Part shown: in pieces, positions 42,537 to 53,800 of the stretch
How the letters are laid out: the number at the start of each line of letters is the position of its first letter
Position numbering within the stretch: position 1 is the first letter of the stretch
NCBI GenBank assembly: GCA_033297205.1
Contig: MU859194.1
Location: 1 to 64,000, forward strand
Length of the DNA: 64,000 nucleotides
From: Pseudoneurospora amorphoporcata
Lineage: Eukaryota > Ascomycota > Sordariomycetes > Sordariales > Sordariaceae
Direction: 5' to 3'
Notes under the pieces: model-generated
What the model saw: the letters and a program-made list of their open reading frames with translations, nothing else
Told to the model about the DNA's origin: nothing
Database searches by the model: none
Position numbers and translations under genes: made by a program

Positions 42537-42842
42537 ATGGAGCCACGTACTCCAGCACGACGACTAGCCTTCACGGCAGATGCAACAGCTGTCACAGTTC
42601 CGAAGACCGGTGTTCCCCAGCTGGACGTGGGCGGGCTGGAAGACGTGTATGGTTGCGCGCGAGATATTGTATTCCATGGTGTTGTAGAGTACGAGGTGGA
42701 AGTTGCATCCTCAGCTTCGAAGGCAACAAAATGGAGGCGACTGGACTGGGAGCGAGATAACGAAGAGATGCTGGAGCTGGCACGAAACGGGGCTTACAAG
42801 ATCCCGACACATCTGGTTATAAGGGGAACCGTTAAAGGATGA
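42537..42842 (+). CDS. Small hypothetical protein, 101 residues
   Basis: Not recognised. A compact ATG-initiated frame lies alone between GID8 and the uridine kinase gene. Its sequence looks protein-like rather than random: a short basic N terminus, a VPKTGVPQLDVGGLEDVYGCA segment, alternating strands (DIVFHGVVEYEVEVAS), an acidic/charged WRRLDWERDNEEMLELARNG helix and a final IPTHLVIRGTVKG. No signal peptide, membrane helix or low-complexity tract is visible. The mix of buried-type strands and one amphipathic helix suggests a small folded domain. I cannot assign a function, and a spurious frame remains possible. Confidence 0.45.
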   Translation: MEPRTPARRLAFTADATAVTVPKTGVPQLDVGGLEDVYGCARDIVFHGVVEYEVEVASSASKATKWRRLDWERDNEEMLELARNGAYKIPTHLVIRGTVKG

Positions 42843-43926
42843 AGTGGAGGAGGGCTGGACTTGACTTGTGTTCCACGCTGCATCAGATCGGTCCACGTTG
42901 AATTCCCCAATGGATGGCCAGCGGTTGCGTTGCTGCAATGGGTTATGTACATAGTATAGTTGTGAATAGCGTCATGGTCATGCGGAGAGGTGCCTGGATA
43001 TCAGGGGTAACCAGAATATCTCAACCCTAACCCCAAATGCAAATATTCAATATTGTGTCCGAGCTTCCATGTCTCCTCACGGGACTGTCCACTTTTGGCG
43101 GCTATGGAATGATTGGCAGCTGTACAAGAAGAGGGGACAGCCTTGCGTTGGGGTAACATCGGGCAATGTCCAGGCTCTTTTGATATCCTTCCATCCAGTG
43201 AGCTTCTTGGTTTGGCATGGTTCGGAGGGGTCCAGTCCAGAACGTTTGGTCAGGGAAAAAAAAAAAAAAAAAAAAAAAAACATTTGCATTTCGGATGGTG
43301 TGTCGTATGAGGGTTTCTGAGTACAGTGAAAGTGGTCGCGTGTTTTCGTTTTCGTCTTTTTGGGGTGGTTGCATGTTCTCCAAACTCGAGGTTTAGACTA
43401 GAAAACGCCCCCTTGGTCAGTCAATGCATCGGTCAACCTCATCCTGCTTTGGACAACAAGACTTGCAGTGACCGCATTTTCCCATCTCTCATCAGAACCG
43501 GCCTCCTTTTCCGCCTTGCATCAGTCCGTCGGCCAAGTGGAACTCTAGGACCCCGAGAGAAAGGCAACCAATAATGTTGATGCGGTGACAAGACTCTATA
43601 AAACATACATATCGATACATTGCTGCATTTCCTACCTTATCTACACAATCTACATATTAGACATACTTCGTACTGCTTCGGCCACCGACGACGAGACCGA
43701 CCACTCTGCAGCTAAACCAACCAACCCAACCCAACCGCCCCTGAGAGGCACAAACACAACATAGCCGCGTCCTCCCCATTCCCGAATCTTGGGTATCCCG
43801 TACCCGTCTCCCGTCTCTCGCCTCCTCGCATCCCTCAGGTACATATATAACACAGTACTCTAGACTTACCTCACCATCTTTAGCCAATCACACCTCACAC
43901 CTGCCACCACCACCACCACCACCACC
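42843..43926. other. Upstream region of the uridine kinase gene
   Basis: About 1.1 kb with no recognised gene. It has a telomere-like CAACCCTAACCCC (43022-43034), a 25-base poly-A (43256-43280) and a CAC trinucleotide array running into the ATG (about 43905-43926). Confidence 0.5.
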
Positions 43927-45799
43927 ATGCGCGGCCGTGGCGACACCCGCGACCTCGTCGACAGCCTCAAAGGCCTTGGGGGGGACGTCCGCGTCGTCGA
44001 GCACCCAGACTGCACCATCGCCAAGCGCGCTCACTACGCCCCGCCCTGGGCCGACGTCAGCATCATCGGCATCGCAGGCAGTTCCGGGTCCGGCAAGTCG
44101 ACGCTGTCGCAGGCCATTGTCAAGAAGCTGAATCTGCCGTGGGTGGTGATTTTGAGTATCGATTCCTTCTACAAGAGTCTGGATGAGGAGGCGAGCAGGA
44201 GGGCGTTTAGGAATGAGTATGATTTTGATTCACCAGAGGTATGTATGTCATAAGGGGGAAAGAGGAACTTGGGGCCATGTGGGTTGGGCAGGCAGGGCAA
44301 GAAGGGGGCTAATATGATGGACACACAAAAAAGGCATTGGACTTTGATGTCCTGGTTGAACGGCTGCAGGATTTGAAGGCTGGGTAAGTTCCACTTATCA
44401 CCATTCAGTGAAGTGAAGAAATGGAATGGAAGTCCGTACGAGATGACATGCTTACCTTACTTGGCAACACGTCTGCGGTGTACCAGCAAGCGTGCAGAGA
44501 TTCCCGTCTACTCGTTTGAGAAACACGCTCGTCTCGACCGTACCACGGCCATTTACTCGCCACACGTCCTCATCCTCGAGGGTATCTTTGCTCTCTACGA
44601 TCCGAGAGTTCTTAAACTGTTGGATATGAAGGTATGCATGCACTCCCCCTTAAACCTCAAGAGTCTACCTACAGATGCTAACCAAAGGGCCAGATCTTCT
44701 GCGAGGCTGATGCCGACACTTGTCTTTCGCGAAGAAGTGCGTTTTTTGATCCTGGTTGCCAGGCCGTTCATGTTCTGATCTGGTGCTACTACATACAGTT
44801 TTGCGCGACGTGAAGGATCGTGGTCGTGATATCGACGGTATCATCAAGCAATGGTTTAGCTATGTCAAGCCCAACTTTGAAAAGGTGAGCCAGCCTTCTC
44901 CTGGTTTTTCTTATTAAGAACCTCACTAACACATGCATCCATCCAAGTTCGTCGACCCCCAACGAAAGGTCGCCGACATCATCATCCCCCGCGGTGTCGA
45001 GAACCACGTGGCTATGAGTCCGTCTCCCCCCACCCCTTTCCATTCCCTCCCTCTTCTCCCCACTAACATCCCCTACTACATAGCAATGGTAACCCAATTC
45101 ATCCAACAAAAGCTCCACGAAAAGTCCCGCCGCCACCGCGCCGCCCTAACCCGCCTCGAGTCCCAAGCCCTCACCAACCCTTTATCCAACAAAGTCGTCC
45201 TCCTCGACCCGACCCCCCAGCTCCGCGGCATGAACACCCTAATCCACGACATGGACACCTCCACCGCCGACTTCATCTTCTACTTCAACCGGTTCTGCAC
45301 GCTCCTGATCGAAAAGGCCATGGATAACATCCCCTTCGCCTCCACAACCATCACCACGCCGCTCAACCACTGCTACGCGGGCCTCAAGCCGCGGGGGGAA
45401 GTCTCCGCCGTGGTGGTCCTGCGGGGCGGCGCCGCGCTGGAAGCCGGCCTCAAGCGGGTCCTGCCCGATTGCAAAACCGGCCGGGTGTTGATCCAGAGTA
45501 ATTTGCGGACGGGCGAGCCCGAGCTGCATTACCTCGCTTTGCCAAAGGACATCGCGGCCCATGAGGCCGTGCTGCTGCTGGATGCGCAGATGAGCAGCGG
45601 CGGGTCGGCGCTGATGGCGGTGCAGGTGCTGGTTGATCATGGGGTGAAGGCGGACAGGATCGTGCTGGCTACGTATAGCGCGGGGAGGCTGGGGCTGCAT
45701 CGGCTGACGACGGTGTTTCCCGAGGTTACGGTCGTGGTGGGGAATGTGATTCAGGATGTGGAGGAGAGGTGGGTTGAGAAGAGGTATTTTCGGTGTTAG
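43927..45799 (+). CDS. urk1: Uridine/cytidine kinase with C-terminal UPRT-like domain (URK1)
   Basis: Seven exons: 43927-44238, 44334-44383, 44487-44631, 44694-44736, 44799-44884, 44948-45017 and 45084-45799. All junctions are in frame, giving 473 residues. The N-terminal kinase has the P-loop GSSGSGKST at residues 51-59, SIDSFYKSL, EYDFDSPEALDFD, a VLILEGIFAL block and the DVKDRGRDIDGII lid region. The C-terminal half (about 255-470) resembles uracil phosphoribosyltransferase with VVLRGGAALEAG and a PRPP-loop equivalent, DAQMSSGGSA at about 402-411. The family phosphorylates uridine and cytidine in the pyrimidine salvage pathway (established). The last intron (66 bp) is a multiple of three without a stop; its removal restores the conserved HVAMTMVTQ segment. 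The gene converges on nde-1. Whether the UPRT part is active is not shown. Confidence 0.93.
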
Positions 45800-46414
45800 A
45801 ATAGGTGGTGGTGATATGGGTTTGAGGGGGGGATCATTTGCATACTTGTTATTGTCTCCAAGGCGGTGTCACTTACCATTCATAGCATATACGCGAAATG
45901 CACTCAGCAGGTCAAAGTCAATCTCGTGGTATACGTACATGACATCCTCAACATCGATCGACTCTCACAATGCAAGTTTACCGATGAATGCTCGCGTAGG
46001 TAGACTTCTAAGGTGATATGGTTGTGGAACGTTGGGTGGTCCAGAAAATGCATTGTTGTTTTCGTACGCTGATCTTGTGCACAGCCAATTTGATTCATCA
46101 GAGAACATGATATTCAGTGCGACTTTTGAAATCAAACTCTAACTCTAAGTACCTCCTATCCTTGAAACTTGCTTCTAGAATAGCAACAACCAAGTACTTG
46201 CTCTCCAGCTCAACTCCCTCTCAACTCCACACTGTCTAGACTGCCATAGGACATAGGAAACCGCATAAAAGAACGCAATGAATAACAACAAAACAAACAA
46301 AAGGATCATTCATGACTTTCGTAAACAGTCCAAGTTAAGGTATGTAAGGAGAGAAACCTTGTGCCGTAACTTGTCAACTCATGTCGTCGACAGACAGACA
46401 GACAGACGGATAGC
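45800..46414. other. Convergent 3' region between the uridine kinase gene and nde-1
   Basis: About 615 bp of 3' untranslated-type sequence, including CAGA tetramers near 46390-46408. No gene. Confidence 0.5.
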
Positions 46415-48544
46415 CTAAAAGCTCATCAAATCTGTACAAGTATCCTCGTCAGCATCATCCCTTCTTCATGTCACGGTGTGTGTGTGTGTGTACTTACCTC
46501 TCCCAAAAAGCGCCCTCTTGGCCCAATCCATCGCCATCAACACCCTCGTCCGCAAACTCACGCTCTGCGTAAAGTAAATGCTCCTCCACGCATACACCGC
46601 CCACAGTCCTCCCCCAAAATTCCATCCCTCGCCCCAGTCAAACACGGCCGAGTTCCCCACATACGCCAAACTGCCCAGATGCTTGTACTCAAACGCCTTG
46701 TAGACCGCGGCATCCAGATCCCCGTCGGTTATGTCGTTGGCCTTTAGCCCCGGCGCCACGCGAGCGAGCTTGTTGAACTTGTGCGCCAGGTACTGCCCCT
46801 GCTGGTGGGCGCGCTGCGCCGTTGCCGGCAAAGAAGTAAGTTTACTGTCGATTTGTTTGAGGAGCTCGCGCAACTCGCCAAAGTCCAAGGTGCCGTTGTG
46901 GTCCTTGTCGTACTCGGCAAAAAGCTTGTCGAGACGCTTGAGGTGGCCGGCCGCTTGCGGGAACCGTTTCTTGACCTGGTCTGCGACGTTGCGCCAGTCG
47001 GAAAAGTGCAGTTCTAGCGACTCGGGGTCTTTGCCGCGCTTCCAGGCGAGGTTGCGCACAAAGGTGATGATGTGGTCTGCTACGTTGTTTTGGACGGTGG
47101 AGCAGTCGCCGATGGCGTAGACGTCGCCCAGCGGGGTGCCGTTCACGCGCAGGTGCGTGTCGGTTTCGAGGGCGTGGCGGTTGTTCTGGGCCGGGCCGAG
47201 TTTCTGGGACAGGTGTTTGCAGAAGGGCGTTTGGGAGACGCCGGTGGACCAGAGACAGAAACCCATGGGGAGTTCCTTGGTGACGATCGTTTTGCCGTCG
47301 GGACCTTTCTGTGTGAAGAGGATGGACTCGGGACGGACCTCGGCTACGCGGGAGTTGACGAGGACGTCGACTTGGTCGCGCGAGAAACGGTCTTCGGCGT
47401 ACTTGGACACGGCTGCGTCGTACGTGTTGAGGATGTGGTCGCGGGATTGGATCAGGTGGACCGAGATCTCGTTGCGGAGGAGACGGGGAAAGTGGAAGGT
47501 TAGGTCCTCGTTGAGCAAGTCGTACAGCTCGGCAGCGAACTCAACGCCCGTGGGACCGCCGCCGCAGACGACAAAAGACAACAGACGCTTGCGCTCTTGG
47601 TCCGAGGTGGTGGGTAGGGTGGACAGTTCCAGGTTCTGCATGATCTTGTTGCGGATCTTGCGGGCGTCGGTGATGTCCTTGAGGAAGTGGCAGTTCTCCA
47701 GACCCTTGACGCCGTGAGGGTTGGTGGACGAGCCGACGGCAATGACGAGCTTGTCGTAGGGGACGTAGAAGCGGGCTTCGTTGCCATGCGGATCCACCTG
47801 AGAGACCTCGACCAGGCGAGAAGAGAAGTCGACGTCTTCAGCGGCGGCGCGGACGAAGTGGCCCTTTACGCGGTGGATAATGTTGCGGATCGGCTCTACC
47901 AGGGACTTGAGCTCGAGTGTTCCCACCGTTGCCGACGGCAGCATGGGCGTGAAGAGGAAGTAGTTGGTCGGCGAGATGACCGTCACATGGTACTTGTCCG
48001 GGTTGAGTTCCTTGAGAAGAGCAACACTGCCCCAGCCTCCACCCAGAATCACCAGCCTGGGCTTCTCCTTGTGTTTCTTTTTCTCTTCGCTGTCGTCGTC
48101 GTCGAGGAAGACTTCGAGGATCGGCAGGTTCTTGGGACCGCCGCGGCGAGGGTTCAGAGCGAGCTTGGAGATATCAATGTCGCCCTTGTTTGACGCGTGG
48201 GAGCTGTAGGTCGAGGCATCGTAGAGGAAAAAGGCGACGAAGCTGAGGCCGACGAAGGCGATGGAGCTGCCGAACCAAGCAGCGGTGCGGTATCCAAAGT
48301 TGACGAGTCTTGACTGGGTTCGCGGTAGAGGTCTTCCCGACAACCTGCGAACTTGGTTGATGAGGGAGAGCTTTCCTTGTCGTTCTAGGCTCTTATTTGT
48401 TTTGGAAGAAGTCGTATGATCGGTGGGCTTCGCGGGGTGTTGTGGTGGTTTGGTAAACAGCTGTCGCGTTCCTGTCGAGGTCAAACTTCGAGGAGCTGTT
48501 GTAGGGAGGCCTGAAGCCCGCGCAACTCGATATGTGCGCAGCAT
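46415..48544 (-). CDS. nde-1: Alternative external NAD(P)H dehydrogenase with EF-hand (NDE-1 type)
   Basis: Exon 1, 48544-46498, and a 17-nt exon 2, 46431-46415, are split by a 66-bp intron, giving 687 residues. The N terminus is a basic mitochondrial presequence (about 1-80) followed by a membrane anchor at about 88-108. The first Rossmann motif ILGGGWG (166-172) binds FAD; the second, VVCGGGPTG (325-333), binds the pyridine nucleotide. A canonical EF-hand loop is inserted at 546-557 (D546, D548, N550, T552, D554, E557), the calcium-binding insertion known for Neurospora NDE-1. These single-subunit enzymes oxidise cytosolic NADPH or NADH at the outer face of the inner mitochondrial membrane and reduce ubiquinone without pumping protons (established). 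Splicing replaces a THTHT read-through tail by GRDLMSF, the usual type of C terminus, which supports the last exon. Confidence 0.94.
46476..46491. repeat. GT dinucleotide repeat inside the nde-1 intron
   Basis: About eight GT units; on the coding strand a CA repeat begins directly after the GTAAGT donor of the nde-1 intron. Confidence 0.85.
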
Positions 48545-50038
48545 GGTTTTGCAATGTTGACGTCGCCTGTGGTGTTGCTGTCCGTTGTGCTTTGTTTGTT
48601 TACTTTGGCTGCTGCTGCTTTGTTATGACGTCAATGCCCAAAATGCGACAAGGCGCTTCCTGGAGTGTGGATATCGCGATTGTTGTTGTTGGTGTTGGTG
48701 TTGCAGTGTAGAGGTAGTGTTAAATGTTAGTGTAACCAGCAAGGGAAGAAGCTTAGGTTCGAGGAAGAAAAGGATGAACTGCAAAAATAATTATCATAGT
48801 TGTAAATGTTGAGGATCCCTTCAAACCTAACTGACGTCTTCTATTGTCGCACATCTTTCCATGGATGTCTCGGGCTCTCGGCAGGTTGGTTAGTTGTCCC
48901 TTTCGATAACGTATTGATCATCTGATGGGCACCCAACCGTGCGGGCTGTCACTCGGGTGGATCCTCCCGAACCGGCTCTGGGTTCGTCCAATGTCAATGG
49001 GGTTAGGGTTGGATATGGAATATTCCAGATATGCCGTCTCACCGTCCCGCCCCCGTCAGCTGGAGCTAAATCACTCGTGCCGTCCTTCCGATAGGTATTC
49101 CATCAGTCAAATTCAGGATTAGTTATTGTATCGCCTTTGCGAGCCGTACTAGACGTAGACTGTAGGACCACTCGGCACGGCTACCGGCTTGATATCCAGA
49201 CGAGTACATGCCGACTCGCTGCCATGTTGTGTGCTTTTACTTTGCTCGCACTCGAAGCTGACTAGTCCAAGAAATCAACCGAGCAAACACGGACAAGTCC
49301 AATACCTACCTACCGCTCGTTTGTTGCGCTTGCCATTGGGAACTAAAGGCCTGCGGCACTAAATATGTGAAATACGCCGGACAGACCGGACCGGAGTCCT
49401 CTAGAGATAGAGGATGCTTCCGCCTGCCCATATAAGAACTGTCTAGAACACCAATGCACAAAAAAGGTTTACAAAGACATACCGTCGTCGAGTTTACTGC
49501 TATCACTCAAACATATCAGGGCTGCCTTATTGTACATGCAGTACCCCTTGGATCCACTCATCATCAGCAGCCTGCCTGCCCAGTGACAACCTCCGAAATC
49601 ATCCGTCTGTCTGTCTACGGCATCTCATGCGTACCACCGTACCACCTTGCAGAGAGACGACCATAAGTCATTACCGATTATATTCTCCTGATGCATCAAT
49701 CCACATCATAACAGTCGTCATAAATCTTTTGGGAAAATTGAAACAAAAAGGAGTGAAAGAATGGAAAGCTACCAATCCGACCATGTCACTAACATGGTCC
49801 CTCCCAAATGAAATCATAGCAGGTCATGCCAACCAACCCAAATAATCAAATCCATATGGCAAATACCATTGCCCAGAGACTGCGAGTGTGCCAAGGTTGA
49901 TCGTAAGATATGGATCATGTCATAACCTAGGACAATTATTAGCTGTTACATCCTCGACTATAGAGAAAGTATCGTACCTTTGTGATACTATCCATGGCTT
50001 CCCTAAAGGAATGTCCAAGAGGTAGAAAAGACGCCACT
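48545..50038. other. nde-1 upstream region and flank of the GPI-protein gene
   Basis: About 1.5 kb. No gene recognised. It includes GTT-rich sequence near 48675-48705 and a telomere-like GGGGTTAGGGTT at 48999-49010. Confidence 0.45.
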
Positions 50039-50884
50039 CTATGCCAACAGAGCCATCAGGAAACAAAAGAGACCGAGGAGACTGCTGGCCTCCATGACGG
50101 AAGCTCCAGCAGTAACGGTCTCGGACGCAATAGGGCTACCGTAGCCAGTAGTAGTAACCCCAATCGAGGCAGGAGTGGCCGAGGAAAGATAGGAGTAAGA
50201 GGACAAGAAGCTGGTGGAAGGCCCAACGGTGGTCGTGTTGGTGTACGTGGTTCTGGCCACAGTTGTAGCCGTGGAGTTGTAGCTCGGCAGGGGGAAACCA
50301 CTGCTGGGGATGGTGACGCTGAGGGTCTCGGAAGCAGTAGCCCAGATGGTGGAAGTGAGGGTGCCGCTCTTGATAGTGACCGTGACGTGGGAGGTGATCA
50401 AGTCAGTGGTGGTGTTGGCAATGACAGTCGAAGCCGGAACGACAACGGTGACGTCGGTGGTAGTGGAAGCTTCGCTGGTCGAAGTCTCACTGCTGGACGT
50501 GTCGATGGTGGCGGTCTCGGTGGCGTAAGACACACTGGTAGACGTCTCGGTAGACGTCTCGGTAGTAGCGACACCCTCGGGACTGGTAGCGGACGAGTAC
50601 GTGCCTTGGGCGGGGGAACCAGTCTCGGTCTCTTCAGGGCTGAGAGTAGTCTCATAGGTGGTGGTCAGGCAGGAGGTGCTCGTCACCTCGGCGGCAGTCA
50701 ACTGGACGGTCTGGGTAGTGGTGCCGTAGACGGTAGTGGTGAGAGACACGGTGGTCCAGATTCCATCGTCTCGCTTATGGAGAGCCTTGACTTGATTCTG
50801 AGCGCAGGCCGCGCCGTCCACGAGGGCGACGACAACTCCAGCCAAAGCAGCCGCGGCTGTAGCGGTGGACTTGTTGAAGAACAT
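50039..50884 (-). CDS. Ser/Thr-rich secreted protein, probably GPI-anchored
   Basis: A single exon of 281 residues from ATG 50884; an upstream in-frame GTG is not credible. An N-terminal signal peptide is visible (MFFNKST, then the hydrophobic run AAAALAGVVVALV to about residue 25). A KR site follows in LHKRDD at about residue 38, a possible Kex2-type cut. The rest is dominated by Ser and Thr with repeated TETSTS, TTT and SSSET patterns, typical of O-mannosylated cell-wall or plasma-membrane stalk proteins. Several N-glycosylation sequons are present (NTT, NST). The C terminus, GASVMEASSLLGLFCFLMALLA, is a GPI-attachment signal with small residues before a hydrophobic tail. No enzymatic domain is seen. 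Cell-wall structural or adhesive work is inference. Antisense open frames here are consequences of the codon pattern. Confidence 0.8.
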   Translation of the reverse strand: MFFNKSTATAAAALAGVVVALVDGAACAQNQVKALHKRDDGIWTTVSLTTTVYGTTTQTVQLTAAEVTSTSCLTTTYETTLSPEETETGSPAQGTYSSATSPEGVATTETSTETSTSVSYATETATIDTSSSETSTSEASTTTDVTVVVPASTVIANTTTDLITSHVTVTIKSGTLTSTIWATASETLSVTIPSSGFPLPSYNSTATTVARTTYTNTTTVGPSTSFLSSYSYLSSATPASIGVTTTGYGSPIASETVTAGASVMEASSLLGLFCFLMALLA

Positions 50885-53800
50885 GTTGGCTGTTGATACC
50901 AAAAGGTTGCAGAGAAGTGATGTATTGATTGACTGCTGGTGAAACGAGTGTCAGCTTCGAGTGCCGTAAGAAGAGAAAGTCGAAAGAAGAAATGAAGGCG
51001 AGGTGAGAGGCGTAGTAGTCTCAGAAAGGAAGAAAAGAAGGATGGTGGACCCGTGACGGAGCAGGAAATTGCAAAGTGAATTTCAGGAACACGGCAACGG
51101 GTGGCAGCATGGCAAGGGACAGCCCGAGTGTTACAGCATCTCTCCCTTGGACGTGTTGGTACACGTCTAATATCAAAGGACTGCTCTGCGCGACATGGCT
51201 CAGGGCCCGTATCACCGTGGTGTTTGGGTGGTCGGGTGGGGGGTTTGTTTGCATCGTGAAACGACAAGGTGAGGGGAGCTTGATGTCGCCGCCAATTCTG
51301 GTATTGAAGGGAGAGGCAAGCTGGAATAAACAAAAAAGGAATAACAGCAACTTACAGAGAAGCTGTACTCCACAGTGGACTGGTAAGAATGTTCGTGATT
51401 TGAGTACCTACGGATTTGGTTTCGGAATTATTGCGTGTTTGTGGAGCGAGGGGAAGAAGGGCAAGGTCGAGGGAGCTCGAGGGCGGGAAGGCAAACCTGC
51501 GGGAAGCAGAAATTTCAAAGAGGACCTTCAACCTTGAGTGGTGGGAGATTTTGAGGTTGGAAAGGAAGGAGCGCTCCGTCTAGGTCGCTCCAGGCTTGTT
51601 TGTCTGACGAGGACGGCAGGTACGACAAGATAAGGTATACCTTACACCTCGACCTTGACCTCAGCGAGCACATGGTGACAACAGCAAGTGGCTCTGTGCA
51701 ATCTTTCATCGGATGTCTGGGAACTTAAGCTGATTGACATGTTGTCGGTCAAACTGGCCAACGATCTGGAGCACAGGAGTGGCCATGGTCATAGGTAATT
51801 CCCGGGTGTGCAATCGTGGAATCCGAGGACACACACGGAAGCCCGTGGACCGTGGCCATCTTGGTGCCTTCCGTCTCAACGTCACTGGCACGATTGCTTG
51901 CCGATATGACGAACCGGGACCTGAAGAAGTCGATTCTGCAATCAGTCATGACCAGATGCAAGGTTGAAACACCAACCTCGAAGCTGGAGATTTCTTGCTC
52001 ATCATCAGTGTTACCAAAAGCTCACCTGCCTTGAGGCACAAGCATAGTTTCGCCAGTGACTGCGCTGTGTTACCAGTTCCCCGAAGCTTCCCTCTAGCAG
52101 GCAACTGGGAAGTTCAGTGACTTATGGTACTGGACATCAAGCATGACTGCCTGTGCCATGATCTTTCTCACGAGGCAGACGGGTGTCTACGCCGATTTAG
52201 CATCGCATACTATGTGTGGTCGTTGGAAAGGAATCTCCATGGGGTAGGAGATATGATGATGTTTTTTTCAAGACAATACTGCCCAAACCCAGTCCGACAA
52301 CAACCACCATGTTGGGTTAACCCCAGAAAACGCGGTTAGGTTCCAAGATGCGTTTCGGAAGGGTTGTCCCCTGGTCTTGGAAATAAATTGCCGAGTGTCT
52401 TGAGCCCAAACTGTCGGTAGTTAATTAGCTGCCTAGGATTGTATGTCGATTCATTCATTTCCAGAAGATCACAACGTCTTACGTCGCCAATGATTTCAAG
52501 CCTCTTCCAAGTAGTTGGCTGAAGATGTTTGAGGATGCCATTTGGTGATTGCAGTTGAGACGTGTGGCATTCACCATTGTTCTCGAGGGTCTTTCGAACA
52601 TGTCGAGCTTGAATACTTGGTTAGCCACTCGCATGTAAACTGATATTGGTCTCGGTGACTGTTTGGTAACCATGTCGTCCATGAAATTGCTGTTCTGATC
52701 CTCCAACAGTCTCCAAGCTTAAACATCCGTTTGAGAAGGTGAAGAAAGCCAGAACAGTCTTGAACAGATCTTGTTCATCACCGATAGGCTGATGTTCGAT
52801 TCCTCAACCTTCCCGTCCCAAGCCCTGGCAGTAAAAGCGAGCAATGGACGTATGTGGTTGAATGAACACAACTCGGAAGTGCGATGAGGAACGATAAATC
52901 ATGGCCATGGCAGAAAAGGAACTGTGACGGAACATTTTGTTGAAATTGACATGGTGAGCCACTTGCAGCAAGACAGTGCTAATAGTCTGCCAGGCATGAC
53001 TATAAACTCTGATGAAGAATGTCTGTTCTTGAAGTGCTTCATGAAACTTCAACGGGGTCAAGGTCGATCCGCCAACTGCAAACCATCACCTCTTCTTCTC
53101 TGCAGCTTTGACGAAGGAGTGTCTTGCTGAAGACAAGGTTGAATTTCGTGATTTGTGAAGGATAAAAGTCAGCCTTGGCACGTACAGGTATGCATCATGG
53201 ACTCTACCATCAGAATTGGCCTGTGCGGGGTCTGCCATCAAGTGTGGATCTTGCAGTAGCACCATTAACCAATGATCAGCTGCAACGGGCCACCTCCTGT
53301 TGTGCCCATCCAGGTGGTTTGTTCGTCGTCACCAACTGAAGGAAATGTACACCAGACCTCCCTGACCACCTCCAAGATCCTACGCCGCAGCGGATAGACC
53401 GGACACTAGGTATGGACTCGGGCCGCAAGAGTTTATCGCTACCTAGCTTTTGGATTCCAGATTTTCATTCCGATTTCCGGACTTGCTATCGAGTTTTGGA
53501 TAGTTGACGTGACGTCTTTGAACTCAACACTTAAAACTGCACATCTACAAGCATCCAGGGACATCCCAGACTATCCTTTTCCGAGTCTCATCTTTGGCCA
53601 GACACTATCAGCTTCAGAAGATAGCTTTCGCCTCCTGTTCTCGTTTCTTAGACCGGTGACCAGCTTAATGCCCGTTTTATACATACACATGATACACTGC
53701 GGAAATAAACAAAAAAGAGACGTCGTCACCTTCCCGGGATTGTGAATGACCCCGACATTGAATACATGTTCAAATCCCCAAAGCAACCCTCGCCGGTAAT

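Noticed and set aside
49982..50896. 304-codon plus-strand Gly/Ser/Val-rich open frame
   Set aside because: It is the antisense of the Thr/Ser-codon-rich GPI protein; such codon bias removes stops from the opposite strand.
52785..52805. B-box-like GTTCGATTCC suggesting a tRNA
   Set aside because: The flanking bases do not form a T stem and no acceptor or anticodon stem can be drawn.
52300..53500. Possible transposon relic mutated by repeat-induced point mutation
   Set aside because: The sequence keeps CpG and shows no marked TpA excess, no terminal repeats and no transposase or reverse transcriptase remnants.
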